Assembly (NCBI GenBank): GCA_900143615.1
Contig: FREU01000001.1
Coordinates: 132,941-196,940 of the forward strand
DNA length: 64,000 nucleotides
Reading direction: 5' to 3'
Origin: Rhodobacteraceae bacterium Alg231-30
GTDB lineage: Bacteria; Pseudomonadota; Alphaproteobacteria; Rhodobacterales; Rhodobacteraceae
Below, one piece after another: positions 36,775 through 45,027 of the stretch (position 1 is its first letter; each line of letters begins with the position of its first letter). Made by a program: the position numbers and the translations under genes. The notes under the pieces were generated by a model that saw only the letters and a program-made list of their open reading frames with translations, was not told where the DNA came from and did no database searches.

Positions 36775-36864
36775 TGGCGGAGGAACAGGGATTCGAACCC
36801 TGGGAGGGCGTTAACCCTCGTCGGTTTTCAAGACCGGTGCATTCGACCACTCTGCCACTCCTCC
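36775..36864 (-). tRNA. tRNA-Ser (anticodon UGA)
   Basis: 90 nt including an encoded CCA. Acceptor stem GGAGGAG with TTCCTCC, D-arm with GGTCGAATGC, anticodon loop CTTGAAA giving UGA (reads UCA and UCG codons), a long variable arm characteristic of tRNA-Ser, and T-loop GGTTCGAATCC. The 3' end faces the accessory region, as expected of an integration target. The tRNA appears intact. Confidence 0.95.
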
Positions 36865-37064
36865 GACGAGGACCCATTTAATGACCAATGCGCGGCTGTG
36901 CAAGTCGGAAATTTCGGGGAATCTTTGCCGATGTGCCCACACGCACTTTCCTTGGCAGACCCTTGCCGTTACACTTTGCCGCAATGACCGCTACCAAGGT
37001 GCATCACCTTGATCAAAGGCGGCTTGGGGTGCGGCAATTGCTGCAAGCAGTCAAGGGATGCGAA

Positions 37065-37943
37065 ATGGCACAATCTTCATGTAAAAAAGGCCTCCGGTCT
37101 TCCCGGGCCTTGGCGGTGTCGCTGGCAAGCGCGCTTGTACTCGGTGCCTGTGCGGAAGGTGAGAGTATTTCGCTTTTCGGAACGGATAAGGCCGAGACAA
37201 GCTCTCAAGTGAGCCAAACCACCAAATTGGTGGAGCGCGATGTTGAAGCACCGGAGGTCTTTTCCGCCACAGAAGCCGGATTATGGGACGGGCGTCCGTC
37301 TCTGGGTGGCGTCTGGGCGGCTCACCCCAATGTGGGAGATCCCGAACGGGTGATCATCCGCAATCAATCTAACGGAAAATTTGTGATTGGCGCCCTTTTC
37401 CGGCGCGAGCGTGAAATTCCCGGTCCGCGTATTCAGGTGTCCTCGGATGCCGCCGCGGCGCTGGGTATGCTCGCCGGTCAACCGGTCGAGCTCAACATGA
37501 CCGCGCTGCGGCGCGAAGAAGTTGCTCCGGAACCGGATCTTGAGGCCGACGCAGCCGTTGCTGATGCAGCACCTGCCGCCATAGACGAAGCACCGCTTGA
37601 GCCAATCGCCGCCGCCACCGCTGCGATCGCCGAAGCCGAAGCCGCAGCCGTCGCCGACCAACCAGAAGTGGCACAGTCCGAAGTCGCGCCAAAACCACAA
37701 ACCTCGGCTTTGGCGAAACCCTATGTGCAAATCGGCATCTTCTCGGTTGAAGCCAATGCCAAGAATGCCGCATCACAAATGACCGCTGCCGGCTTGACCT
37801 CGTCGATCAAGAAGACGACATCAGGCAGCAAGACATTCTGGCGCGTTTTGGTTGGCCCCGCAGGCTCCAAAAGTGACCTGAGCGCAATGATCAAGAAAGT
37901 TCACGGCACAGGCTTTACCGATGCTTACGCCGTGACCAACTGA
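37065..37943 (+). CDS. SPOR-domain lipoprotein, RlpA-like
   Basis: 292 residues from ATG 37065 (AAGGGA upstream); the frame is open earlier but the lipoprotein signal fixes this start. The lipobox LVLGAC places the lipidated Cys near residue 28. Residues about 65-145 (GVWAAHPNVGDPERVIIRNQ, SDAAAALGMLAGQPVELNMT) look like the RlpA double-psi barrel. An Ala/Glu/Pro-rich linker follows, then a C-terminal SPOR domain (YVQIGIFSVEANAKNAASQM, FWRVLVGPAGS) that binds denuded septal peptidoglycan. It lies 13 bp before a D,D-carboxypeptidase gene, the same neighbourhood as rlpA-dacA in enterics. Confidence 0.82.
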   Translation: MAQSSCKKGLRSSRALAVSLASALVLGACAEGESISLFGTDKAETSSQVSQTTKLVERDVEAPEVFSATEAGLWDGRPSLGGVWAAHPNVGDPERVIIRNQSNGKFVIGALFRREREIPGPRIQVSSDAAAALGMLAGQPVELNMTALRREEVAPEPDLEADAAVADAAPAAIDEAPLEPIAAATAAIAEAEAAAVADQPEVAQSEVAPKPQTSALAKPYVQIGIFSVEANAKNAASQMTAAGLTSSIKKTTSGSKTFWRVLVGPAGSKSDLSAMIKKVHGTGFTDAYAVTN

Positions 37944-37956
37944 CGGAGACACCATC

Positions 37957-39138
37957 ATGCACCGCACCCTGTTTCACGTGGCCGTTTTGACCGTTGGCCT
38001 GATGGCGGGGCTGTTTTTTACAGCCGGGCAGGTGGTTGCGTTTGAAACTCGCGCCAAAGCCGCATTTGTGATCGACCAGTCCACGGGCACTGTTTTGCTT
38101 TCCAAAAACGCAGACGAAGCTCTGCCCCCTGCCTCTATGTCCAAACTGATGACGCTTTATATGGCGTTTGAAGCCTTGCGCGACGGTCGGTTGTCGACAC
38201 AGGAAACTCTGCCTGTGTCCCAATTTGCCATGAGCTATGGCGGCTCAACCATGTTTTTGGACACAACGGACCGTGTCAGCGTTGAAGACTTGTTGCGTGG
38301 CATCATCGTGCTGTCTGGCAATGATGCCTGCGTTGTCATCGCCGAAACTCTCAGCCCCGATGGCTCGGAGGCAGGCTTTGCACGCGCCATGACACGCCGT
38401 GCACGCCAGATGGGGATGACAAACTCGACCTTTGCCAACTCCAACGGCTGGCCGGCAGCGGGCCATCGTATGAGCATGCGCGATCTGGCTTTGCTGGCAA
38501 ACCACATCATCACAGATTACCCTGAATTCTACCCGATGTTTGCCGAAACAACTTTTGCGTTTGATGGTCGCGCGCCGCAAAACACGCAAAACCGCAATCC
38601 GCTGTTGAAGCTCGATATTGGGGCGGATGGCCTCAAAACGGGTCACACCAACGAAGCGGGCTACGGCCTGGTCGGCTCTGCCACCCAAGGCGGGCGACGG
38701 GTGATCTTTGCCATCACGGGTCTTGAGAGCGAGCGTGACCGCGCCGAAGTCAGCGAGCAGATTGTCAGCTGGGCATTCCGTCAATTCTCTGAAGCGACGC
38801 TGGCCCATGAAGGTGAACGCGTTGCCGAAGCCGATGTTTGGATGGGCAAAACCCCACGCGTCGGACTTGTTCCTGCTGCTGATATCGAGGTCCTACTTCC
38901 TGTCATTGCCCAGAACAAAGTTGCTGCTGAAGTGGTCTATCAAGGGCCGCTGCAAGCACCGATCAAAAAAGGCCAAGAATTGGCACAGCTTGTGCTTAAA
39001 CCCGAGGACTTGCCTGAGATGCGCATTCCCTTGGTGGCTGAAAATGATGTCCCCGAAGGTGGGTTTGGCGTGCGTATGCGTACCGCCACCCTCATCCTGA
39101 TGCAGCAATTTGGACTGACCCCGTCCGGGGCGCTTTGA
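37957..39138 (+). CDS. dacC: D-alanyl-D-alanine carboxypeptidase (PBP5/6 family)
   Basis: 393 residues with a signal peptide ending after VVAFETRA or just before. The three serine-peptidase motifs are all present: SMSK (nucleophile Ser near residue 61), SGN in VLSGNDACV, and KTG in GLKTGHTNEAG. A C-terminal beta domain and a short amphipathic end, typical of PBP5, would tether it to the inner membrane. It trims pentapeptide side chains of peptidoglycan and sits with an RlpA-like septal protein. The exact dac paralogue is not certain. Confidence 0.9.
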   Translation: MHRTLFHVAVLTVGLMAGLFFTAGQVVAFETRAKAAFVIDQSTGTVLLSKNADEALPPASMSKLMTLYMAFEALRDGRLSTQETLPVSQFAMSYGGSTMFLDTTDRVSVEDLLRGIIVLSGNDACVVIAETLSPDGSEAGFARAMTRRARQMGMTNSTFANSNGWPAAGHRMSMRDLALLANHIITDYPEFYPMFAETTFAFDGRAPQNTQNRNPLLKLDIGADGLKTGHTNEAGYGLVGSATQGGRRVIFAITGLESERDRAEVSEQIVSWAFRQFSEATLAHEGERVAEADVWMGKTPRVGLVPAADIEVLLPVIAQNKVAAEVVYQGPLQAPIKKGQELAQLVLKPEDLPEMRIPLVAENDVPEGGFGVRMRTATLILMQQFGLTPSGAL

Positions 39139-39146
39139 GCGCAGCT

Positions 39147-39770
39147 ATGTTTATCACATTCGAAGGCATCGATGGTTCCGGCAAATCAACACAGGCGCGC
39201 ATGTTGGCCGAAACCCTGCGCGACCAAGGTCATGACGTTGTCTTGACCCGCGAACCCGGTGGTTCGCCCGGGGCTGAAGAAATTCGTGCTTTGGTGTTGC
39301 AAGGGGATCCTGATCGCTGGTCTGCGGAAACCGAAATCCTGTTGTTCACAGCGGCGCGCCGTGATCATTTGGAGCGGACAATCCTGCCAGCTTTGGCTGC
39401 AGGAAAGATTGTGATCTGTGATCGGTTTGCGGATTCCACCCGGATGTACCAAGGCCTATCGCGCGGCGATCTGCGCGGGTTGGTGGACCAGCTGCACACA
39501 TTGATGATTGGGCGCGAACCCGACCTGACCCTGCTGATTGACATGGATCCCGCGGTTGGTCTCAGCCGCGCCAAATCGCGCAACACAGTGGAAGAGCGGT
39601 TTGAGGACTTTGGCCAAGCTCTTCAGGATCAGATGCGACGTGGATTTCTCGCGTTGGCCAAAGAATTCAGCACCCGCTTCCAGCTTGTCGATGGGGCGCA
39701 TTCGCCTGAGGATGTTGCCAAAGACGTTTTGCAGCGAGTTCAACAACAGCTTCAAGGCCAACGGCAATGA
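39147..39770 (+). CDS. tmk: Thymidylate kinase
   Basis: 207 residues from ATG 39147; a TTG at 39135 would overlap the dac stop and add four residues. P-loop FEGIDGSGKSTQ at the N terminus, the DR(F/Y) motif in CDRFADSTRMYQG, and the lid region RAKSRNTVEERFED. It phosphorylates dTMP to dTDP. Its stop overlaps the next gene (ATGA, 39767-39770), giving translational coupling with holB, a common bacterial pair. Confidence 0.94.
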   Translation: MFITFEGIDGSGKSTQARMLAETLRDQGHDVVLTREPGGSPGAEEIRALVLQGDPDRWSAETEILLFTAARRDHLERTILPALAAGKIVICDRFADSTRMYQGLSRGDLRGLVDQLHTLMIGREPDLTLLIDMDPAVGLSRAKSRNTVEERFEDFGQALQDQMRRGFLALAKEFSTRFQLVDGAHSPEDVAKDVLQRVQQQLQGQRQ

Positions 39771-40918
39771 GCGAAGAGGCCGCTGTTCAGCCGGATCGCA
39801 TTGCCGGTGCGCCGCATCCTCGTGAAACCGAAGCCTTGTTTGGCCAAGCAAGCGCCGAGCAGGATTTTCTTGCGGCGGTCAATGCGCAGCGCTTACATCA
39901 CGCGTGGCTTATCAGTGGCCCAATGGGGGTGGGGAAAGCCACATTGGCGTGGCGCATTGCGCGCTTCTTACTAGCGCAGCCTCCAGAAGACAGCGGTGGC
40001 ATGTTTGCCCCCGAGCCCGTGACCCACACCAGTTTGGATATCGATCCTGAACACCCTGTGTCACACCGTTTGCGCGCCCTCTCAGAACCCGGCCTGTTTT
40101 TGTTGCGGCGCGGCTGGGCCGGAAGCACCGACAGCATCCGTGAGAAATCCCGTGCAGAGGGAAAACTCGCCAGCGAAATTCGTGTTTCCGAAGTGCGCGA
40201 ACTTAGCGGATTTCTCCATATGACCGCGACAGACGGCGGGCGTCGGATTGTGATCGTCGACAGCGCCGACGAGATGAACACCAATGCCGCCAATGCGCTA
40301 CTTAAAATGCTGGAAGAGCCGCCCGCTCGCACAACCATGCTGTTGATTTCTCATGCGCCTTCACGGCTCTTGCCCACCATTCGTTCGCGGTGTCGCGAAC
40401 TCCGCCTCGCCCCTTTGTCCCCTGACGACATGCATGCCGCATTGGTTCAAGCAGGGTCCGAGATTGCCGAAACGCCTGCCTTGGCCGAGCTATCGGCAGG
40501 CTCGGTTGGCGAAGCGCTGAGGATCATTCAGCTTGACGGTTTGAAAATCTACCAAGAGCTGGTTGCAATCTTTGCCTCTTTGCCAAATCTGGATCGCCCG
40601 CGAGCACTTAAGCTGGCCGAGGCCGCAGCACAGCGGGGCGGTGAAGCGCGTTTTGATTTGCTTTTGACGCTCATCGACATACTGGTCACGCGCATTGCGC
40701 GCACCGGCGCCACAGGTCAGCCGCCCGTAACCGAAATTGTGGCGGGAGAAGCCGCGATGCTGCGCAGCCTCGCGCCCGATGTGTATAGTGCTCGCTCTTG
40801 GGCGATAACCGCCCAGCAAATCACCGAGAGAACACGTCACGGTCGCGCTGTGAACCTTGACGCTGCCGCCCTTGTGCTTGATACGGTTTTCAAGATTCAA
40901 AAAACCGCAAGCGCGTGA
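39767..40918 (+). CDS. holB: DNA polymerase III delta-prime subunit
   Basis: 383 residues of the clamp-loader AAA+ fold. The N-terminal segment HHAWLISGPMGVGKATLAWR is the P-loop region, EVRELSGFLHMTATDGGRRI and VDSADEMNTNAANALLKMLE carry the Walker B equivalent, and LISHAPSRLLPTIRSRCREL contains the SRC motif. It helps open and load the sliding clamp. Placed between tmk and tatD as in many bacteria, with a 4-bp overlap on the 5' side and 4 bp to tatD. Confidence 0.92.
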   Translation: MSEEAAVQPDRIAGAPHPRETEALFGQASAEQDFLAAVNAQRLHHAWLISGPMGVGKATLAWRIARFLLAQPPEDSGGMFAPEPVTHTSLDIDPEHPVSHRLRALSEPGLFLLRRGWAGSTDSIREKSRAEGKLASEIRVSEVRELSGFLHMTATDGGRRIVIVDSADEMNTNAANALLKMLEEPPARTTMLLISHAPSRLLPTIRSRCRELRLAPLSPDDMHAALVQAGSEIAETPALAELSAGSVGEALRIIQLDGLKIYQELVAIFASLPNLDRPRALKLAEAAAQRGGEARFDLLLTLIDILVTRIARTGATGQPPVTEIVAGEAAMLRSLAPDVYSARSWAITAQQITERTRHGRAVNLDAAALVLDTVFKIQKTASA

Positions 40919-40922
40919 AATT

Positions 40923-41729
40923 ATGACCGAGATTCCCAAGATCACCGACAGCCACTGCCATCTTGATTTCCCCGATTTTGAAGGTCAGCTGGACGAAATC
41001 ATCGCGCGCGCGGCCGAGGCTGGTGTCACACGTATGGTCACGATCTGCACCCGCCTGCGCAACGAACCGTTGGTGCGCGCCATCGCAGAGGCCCACGCGC
41101 CGGTGTTTTACGCGGCAGGCACCCACCCGATGAGTGCCGCTGAGGAGCCGCTGGCCACAGTCGACGAATTGATTGCGCTGGCCCAGCATCCTAAGTTTGT
41201 GGGCATTGGTGAAACCGGACTGGATTATCATTATACCGCTGAAAGCATGGAGATTCAGCAGACTTCGCTGCGTGTCCATATCGAGGCGGCACGCGAAACT
41301 GGTCTGCCGCTGATCATCCACAGCCGCGACGCAGACGAAGATATGGCGCGTATCTTGACCGAAGAGCACATCAAGGGTGCCTACAGCTGTGTCATGCATT
41401 GCTACAGCTCTGGCCCGGAATTGGCGCGTCAGATGTTGGATCTTGGGTTTTATCTGTCCATGTCGGGTATTGCGACCTTCCCGCGCAGTCAGGAAGTCCG
41501 GGATATTTTTGCTGCCGCTCCAATCGAACGCATTCTTGTGGAAACGGACGCGCCTTATCTTGCGCCCCCACCGCACCGAGGGCGGCGCAACGAACCTGCA
41601 TATTCCGCTTTGACCGCCCAAGTTGGGGCCGAGGTGTTTGGCATGGATTACCCCGATTTTGCGGCCCAGACACAGGCCAACTTTGAGCGTCTGTTCTCCA
41701 AAGCCCATCTCGCCTCCGAGGTTGCATGA
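40923..41729 (+). CDS. TatD-family metal-dependent DNase/hydrolase
   Basis: 268 residues from ATG 40923. TIM-barrel metal ligands are all visible: DSHCHLD at the N terminus, GETGLDYHY, IHSRDADED, MHCYSSG and ETDAPYLAP. TatD proteins cut 3' ends of damaged or apoptotic DNA and are often found behind holB. It overlaps the following MBL gene by ATGA (41726-41729). Confidence 0.92.
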   Translation: MTEIPKITDSHCHLDFPDFEGQLDEIIARAAEAGVTRMVTICTRLRNEPLVRAIAEAHAPVFYAAGTHPMSAAEEPLATVDELIALAQHPKFVGIGETGLDYHYTAESMEIQQTSLRVHIEAARETGLPLIIHSRDADEDMARILTEEHIKGAYSCVMHCYSSGPELARQMLDLGFYLSMSGIATFPRSQEVRDIFAAAPIERILVETDAPYLAPPPHRGRRNEPAYSALTAQVGAEVFGMDYPDFAAQTQANFERLFSKAHLASEVA

Positions 41730-42526
41730 ACGCGCGTCTGACATTTACCATTCTGGGCTGTGGCAGCTCAGGTGGCGTGCCGCGCCTTGGGGGGCATTGG
41801 GGCGATTGCGATCCTGACAATCCAAAAAACCGCCGTCAGCGCTGCTCTATGTTGATTGAGCGTGAAATCGAGACAGGTAAAACGGCTGTTCTGATCGACA
41901 CATCGCCTGACATGCGCAACCAATTGCTATCTGCCGGGATCGGCGAATTGGATGGTGTTGTCTACACGCATTCGCATGCAGATCACGTGCATGGCATTGA
42001 TGATCTGCGCATGATTGTTTTCAACATGCGCCAGCGTGTGACCGTGTGGGCCGATGGACCAACACAAAACGCCCTGCTCTCAAGTTTTGGCTATGCCTTT
42101 GTTCAACCCAAAGACTCGCCCTATCCGCCTATTCTGGATCTGCGCACCATCGATGGTGATGTGACGGTGACCGGCGCGGGCGGTGATATTACTCTCACGC
42201 CGATCTCAGTCAACCACGGCAGCATCGATGCTTTGGCCTTTCGGGTGAACGATCTTGTCTACATGCCTGATGTCGCAGAAATCCCCGACGCAGCGTGGAG
42301 CAAGCTTCAAAATCTGGACTGCTTTGTCCTTGATACGTTGCGCCGCACACCGCATCCTACCCACGCGCATCTTGATAAGTCGTTAGACTGGATTGCCCGT
42401 GCTGCGCCAACGCGCGCGGTGATGACGAATATGCACATCGATCTGGATTATGATGTGCTCGAGGCGGAAACCCCTGCGCATATCACACCGGCCTTTGATG
42501 GCATGAAAATCTGCTACGATGTTTAG
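41726..42526 (+). CDS. MBL-fold hydrolase (PhnP/cyclic-phosphodiesterase-like)
   Basis: 266 residues. The N-terminal LGCGSSGGVPRLGGHWGDCD and the paired-cysteine region RQRCSMLIE are features of PhnP-like MBL proteins, followed by HxHxDH in THSHADHVHGIDDLR and later ligands in VNHGSIDA, YMPDV and MHIDLD. PhnP opens ribose 1,2-cyclic phosphate at the end of the C-P lyase pathway, but this gene belongs to the housekeeping tatD block, a fixed arrangement in many alphaproteobacteria. A role in phosphonate use is only possible, not shown. Confidence 0.85.
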   Translation: MNARLTFTILGCGSSGGVPRLGGHWGDCDPDNPKNRRQRCSMLIEREIETGKTAVLIDTSPDMRNQLLSAGIGELDGVVYTHSHADHVHGIDDLRMIVFNMRQRVTVWADGPTQNALLSSFGYAFVQPKDSPYPPILDLRTIDGDVTVTGAGGDITLTPISVNHGSIDALAFRVNDLVYMPDVAEIPDAAWSKLQNLDCFVLDTLRRTPHPTHAHLDKSLDWIARAAPTRAVMTNMHIDLDYDVLEAETPAHITPAFDGMKICYDV

Positions 42527-42538
42527 CAAAAGTCGCTC

Positions 42539-43468
42539 ATGCAAACGCTAATCTCAGTTGTGATACCGGTCTTTTTGGTGATCGGTTTTGGCTACGCGGC
42601 GGCTTGGCGCGGGCTCTTCACCCAGACAAATGTCGACGGGTTGATGCGCTATGCCAACTCCTTTGCCGTTCCGGTCTTGCTGTTTCGCGCGATTGCCAAT
42701 CTCGATCTGGCTGCTGAATTCAACCTGCCCATGATGGCTGGGTTTTATGCAGGCGCTGTTACCTGCTTTATCGTCGGTATTATGGGCGCGCGGTTTCTGT
42801 TCAATCGCGATTGGGAAGACGCTGTTGCGATCGGTTTTGTGTGCCTTTACTCGAACTCTCTCCTTCTCGGTCTTCCCATTACGGAGCGTGCATACGGCAC
42901 CGAGGCGTTGACTGGGAACTATGCCATCATCTCCATCCATGCGCCGTTTTGCTATGGTCTTGGCATTGCGACAATGGAGATTATGCGCGCTCGCCATACC
43001 GGCGGCTTCTCGTTTTTGCCCAAAGTTTTTAAGTCGATGTTCTCTAACGCGTTGGTTCTGGGGATCGCAGCGGGGTTTGTGATCAATCTGGGCAATATCC
43101 CCAAACCTGAACCGGTTATGGCAGCCGTCGATCTTATCGCGGTATCGGCCCTACCAGCGGCCTTGTTTGCTTTGGGCGGAGTTTTGGTCCGCTACCGCCC
43201 CGAGGGCGACATGCGTACAATTTTGTTTTGCTGTGTCGTCGTATTGGCTTTGCATCCGGCGATCACATTCTTCTTGGGACAGTGGAATGACCTTCAACCC
43301 GCAGCCATGCGCTCATCGGTCATTACCGCGGCAATGGCACCGGGAATTAATGCGTTTTTGTTTGCCAACATGTATGGCCGTGCTCAACGTGTGGCCGCCT
43401 CGACCGTGTTGATTGCAACTGGGCTGTCGATCCTGTCGGCATGGCTTTGGCTGGGTGTACTTCCCTAA
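42539..43468 (+). CDS. AEC-family (auxin efflux carrier-like) permease
   Basis: 309 residues with about ten membrane spans in two inverted halves. The first is ISVVIPVFLVIGFGYAAAWR. The crossover segments YSNSLLLGLPITERAYG (about residues 103-119) and SVITAAMAPGINAFLFANMY (about 260-279) match the polar helices of AEC transporters. Likely exports a small organic acid or amine; the substrate is unknown. It starts 12 bp after the MBL gene, so may be the last gene of the block. Confidence 0.87.
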   Translation: MQTLISVVIPVFLVIGFGYAAAWRGLFTQTNVDGLMRYANSFAVPVLLFRAIANLDLAAEFNLPMMAGFYAGAVTCFIVGIMGARFLFNRDWEDAVAIGFVCLYSNSLLLGLPITERAYGTEALTGNYAIISIHAPFCYGLGIATMEIMRARHTGGFSFLPKVFKSMFSNALVLGIAAGFVINLGNIPKPEPVMAAVDLIAVSALPAALFALGGVLVRYRPEGDMRTILFCCVVVLALHPAITFFLGQWNDLQPAAMRSSVITAAMAPGINAFLFANMYGRAQRVAASTVLIATGLSILSAWLWLGVLP

Positions 43469-43568
43469 AAGGCAAACCTTGCGCGCCGCGCGGGGCAAAA
43501 TTTCCTTGTGATCCAGCTGGCATTTGCGTCATCGTATCTAAGGCGATTTGGGCACAGCGGGTTTTTCC

Positions 43569-44348
43569 ATGAATATCGAGCGTATTATTGATCTTGAGGC
43601 CTATCCTATTCAGGACAGCGCCTTTCTGGAAAAATGCAACGAAACGCTCAACCAGACAGGTGTCTTGGTGCTGAGTGACTTTATTCGTCCTGAAGCGCTT
43701 GAGGCGATGGTGAATGAAAGCAAGGCTGGACAAGACCAGGCCTATTTCTGCGCGCAGAACCATTCGGTCTATCTCACGCCGCCGAACCCCAAGTATCCGG
43801 AACACCACCCTGCCAACCGGCACGTCATCTCCTCAAAAGGGTGCATTTGCGACGACGCGATCGCCGCGACGTCGCCGTTGCGCACACTCTATGATGCGCA
43901 AGCGTTCAGAACCTTTGTGAAACGCACAACTGGGCAAGATGAATTGCACCCCTATGCCGATCCGTTGTCGTCCATCAACATCCATTACGCCAACCGCGGT
44001 CAGGAACTGGGTTGGCACTTTGACAACTCGTCCTTTGCAATCACTTTGCTAATTCAGAAACCCGACGCAGGCAGCCGGTTTGAGTACCTCAAAGACTTGC
44101 GCGATGCAGATCGCGGCGAGATGAACTTTGACGGTGTGCGCGCGCTTTTGGATGGAGAGGTGCAACCGGACGTCCTATCGATGGAACCTGGCGCGCTCGT
44201 GCTGTTTCGGGGGCGCAATTCCATTCACCGTGTCTCACCCAATGAAAGCGATGTCACCCGCATGCTGGCAGTACTCGCCTACAATGCAGAACCCGGTGTC
44301 GAGCTGTCAGAAAACGCGCGCATGACGTTTTATGGTCGCCTTGCATAG
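43569..44348 (+). CDS. Fe(II)/2-oxoglutarate-dependent oxygenase (BesD/HalD-like)
   Basis: 259 residues from ATG 43569. The facial triad is visible: His150-Phe-Asp152 in LGWHFDNSS and the distal His220 in NSIHRVSP, with a candidate oxoglutarate Arg at VTRMLAV. The context SFAITLLIQKPDAGSRFEYL resembles the BesD/HalB group that acts on free amino acids. Because the second ligand is Asp (HxD) and not Gly (HxG), a hydroxylase is expected, not a halogenase. Stands alone, 100 bp after the AEC gene; the partner substrate is unknown. Confidence 0.78.
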   Translation: MNIERIIDLEAYPIQDSAFLEKCNETLNQTGVLVLSDFIRPEALEAMVNESKAGQDQAYFCAQNHSVYLTPPNPKYPEHHPANRHVISSKGCICDDAIAATSPLRTLYDAQAFRTFVKRTTGQDELHPYADPLSSINIHYANRGQELGWHFDNSSFAITLLIQKPDAGSRFEYLKDLRDADRGEMNFDGVRALLDGEVQPDVLSMEPGALVLFRGRNSIHRVSPNESDVTRMLAVLAYNAEPGVELSENARMTFYGRLA

Positions 44349-44389
44349 ACAGGCACCACGACATGGCCACAAATCCACCGAACAGGGCG

Positions 44390-44428
44390 AAATCAAAAAC
44401 AAGGGCACGCCATAAAGCAGGCGTGCCC
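44390..44428 (-). terminator. Terminator of the glyoxalase-like gene
   Basis: Perfect 9-bp stem GGGCACGCC (44403-44411) with GGCGTGCCC (44420-44428), loop ATAAAGCA. On the minus strand it is followed by a T-rich run (TTGTTTTTG), 10 bp after the stop of the gene at 44438. It may also stop readthrough from the oxygenase gene on the plus strand. Confidence 0.78.
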
Positions 44429-44437
44429 AGTTGCGTT

Positions 44438-44935
44438 TTAGGAATAAGCCCCAGCTGAATATGTCAGCTCATAGCTGTGGCTATAAAGCTCAAAGACGAT
44501 GCCAAACGGATCTTCGACATACACCATGCGATAGGGTTTATCGTTTGGGAAATATTCACGCACTGGCATGCGTTGCTTGCCACCTGCGGCGACGATTTTT
44601 GCCAGAAGATCTTCGAGGTTGGGATCCTGAATGGCAAAGTGGAAGGTACCATGCTGACGGTAATTCAGGTTGTCAGCTGGCGCGTTGTTCCCTTCAAATT
44701 CAAACAGTTCAATGCCAACACGATCTGCGGTTGCCATATGTGCGATGCGGATACGGCCCCAGCCTTCACCAAAGACATCAGTACACATCTGACCGATGTC
44801 GCTGTCGTCTTCGATGATTTCTGTTGGCTCCATGATGACGTAAAAACCAAGAACGTTTGAGTAAAAATCAACCGCCTTGTCGAGGTCCGGAACCGAGAGG
44901 CCAATATGGGAGAATGTGCGTGGTGTAGGGGTCAT
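44438..44935 (-). CDS. VOC-family glyoxalase/lactoylglutathione lyase-like protein
   Basis: 165 residues forming one VOC domain. The likely metal ligands are His10 (TFSHIGLSV), Glu in VGIELFEFEG, His in HGTFHFAIQD and Glu in GIVFELYSH, spread as in glyoxalase I and related lyases. It is divergent from a LysR regulator gene with a 92-bp spacer containing an inverted TTATCA/TGATAA pair, so likely regulated by it. It could act on methylglyoxal or another small aldehyde or aromatic; the exact activity is not determined. Confidence 0.82.
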   Translation of the reverse strand: MTPTPRTFSHIGLSVPDLDKAVDFYSNVLGFYVIMEPTEIIEDDSDIGQMCTDVFGEGWGRIRIAHMATADRVGIELFEFEGNNAPADNLNYRQHGTFHFAIQDPNLEDLLAKIVAAGGKQRMPVREYFPNDKPYRMVYVEDPFGIVFELYSHSYELTYSAGAYS

Positions 44936-44993
44936 GTGATGTCCTTTCTAGAATGCTGAACCAAATATAGGGTGACTGAATCTGTTTGTTAAA

Positions 44994-45018
44994 TTATCAT
45001 ATGAATTGTTTTTGATAA
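44994..45018. promoter_or_regulatory. LysR-type operator between the glyoxalase-like and LysR genes
   Basis: Inverted repeat TTATCA (44994-44999) and TGATAA (45013-45018), separated by 13 bp in an AT-rich divergent intergenic region. It ends 9 bp before the LysR start, a place suited to autoregulation. Inferred from symmetry and position. Confidence 0.5.
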
Positions 45019-45027
45019 CATTTTGGA

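Noticed and set aside
41726-42526. phnP of the C-P lyase pathway
   Set aside because: It is in the conserved tatD housekeeping block, 8 kb from the phn genes and not under an obvious phn signal; kept only as PhnP-like.
43569-44348. Amino-acid halogenase
   Set aside because: The metal motif is HFD, which supplies a carboxylate ligand; halogenases of this class need Gly or Ala there.
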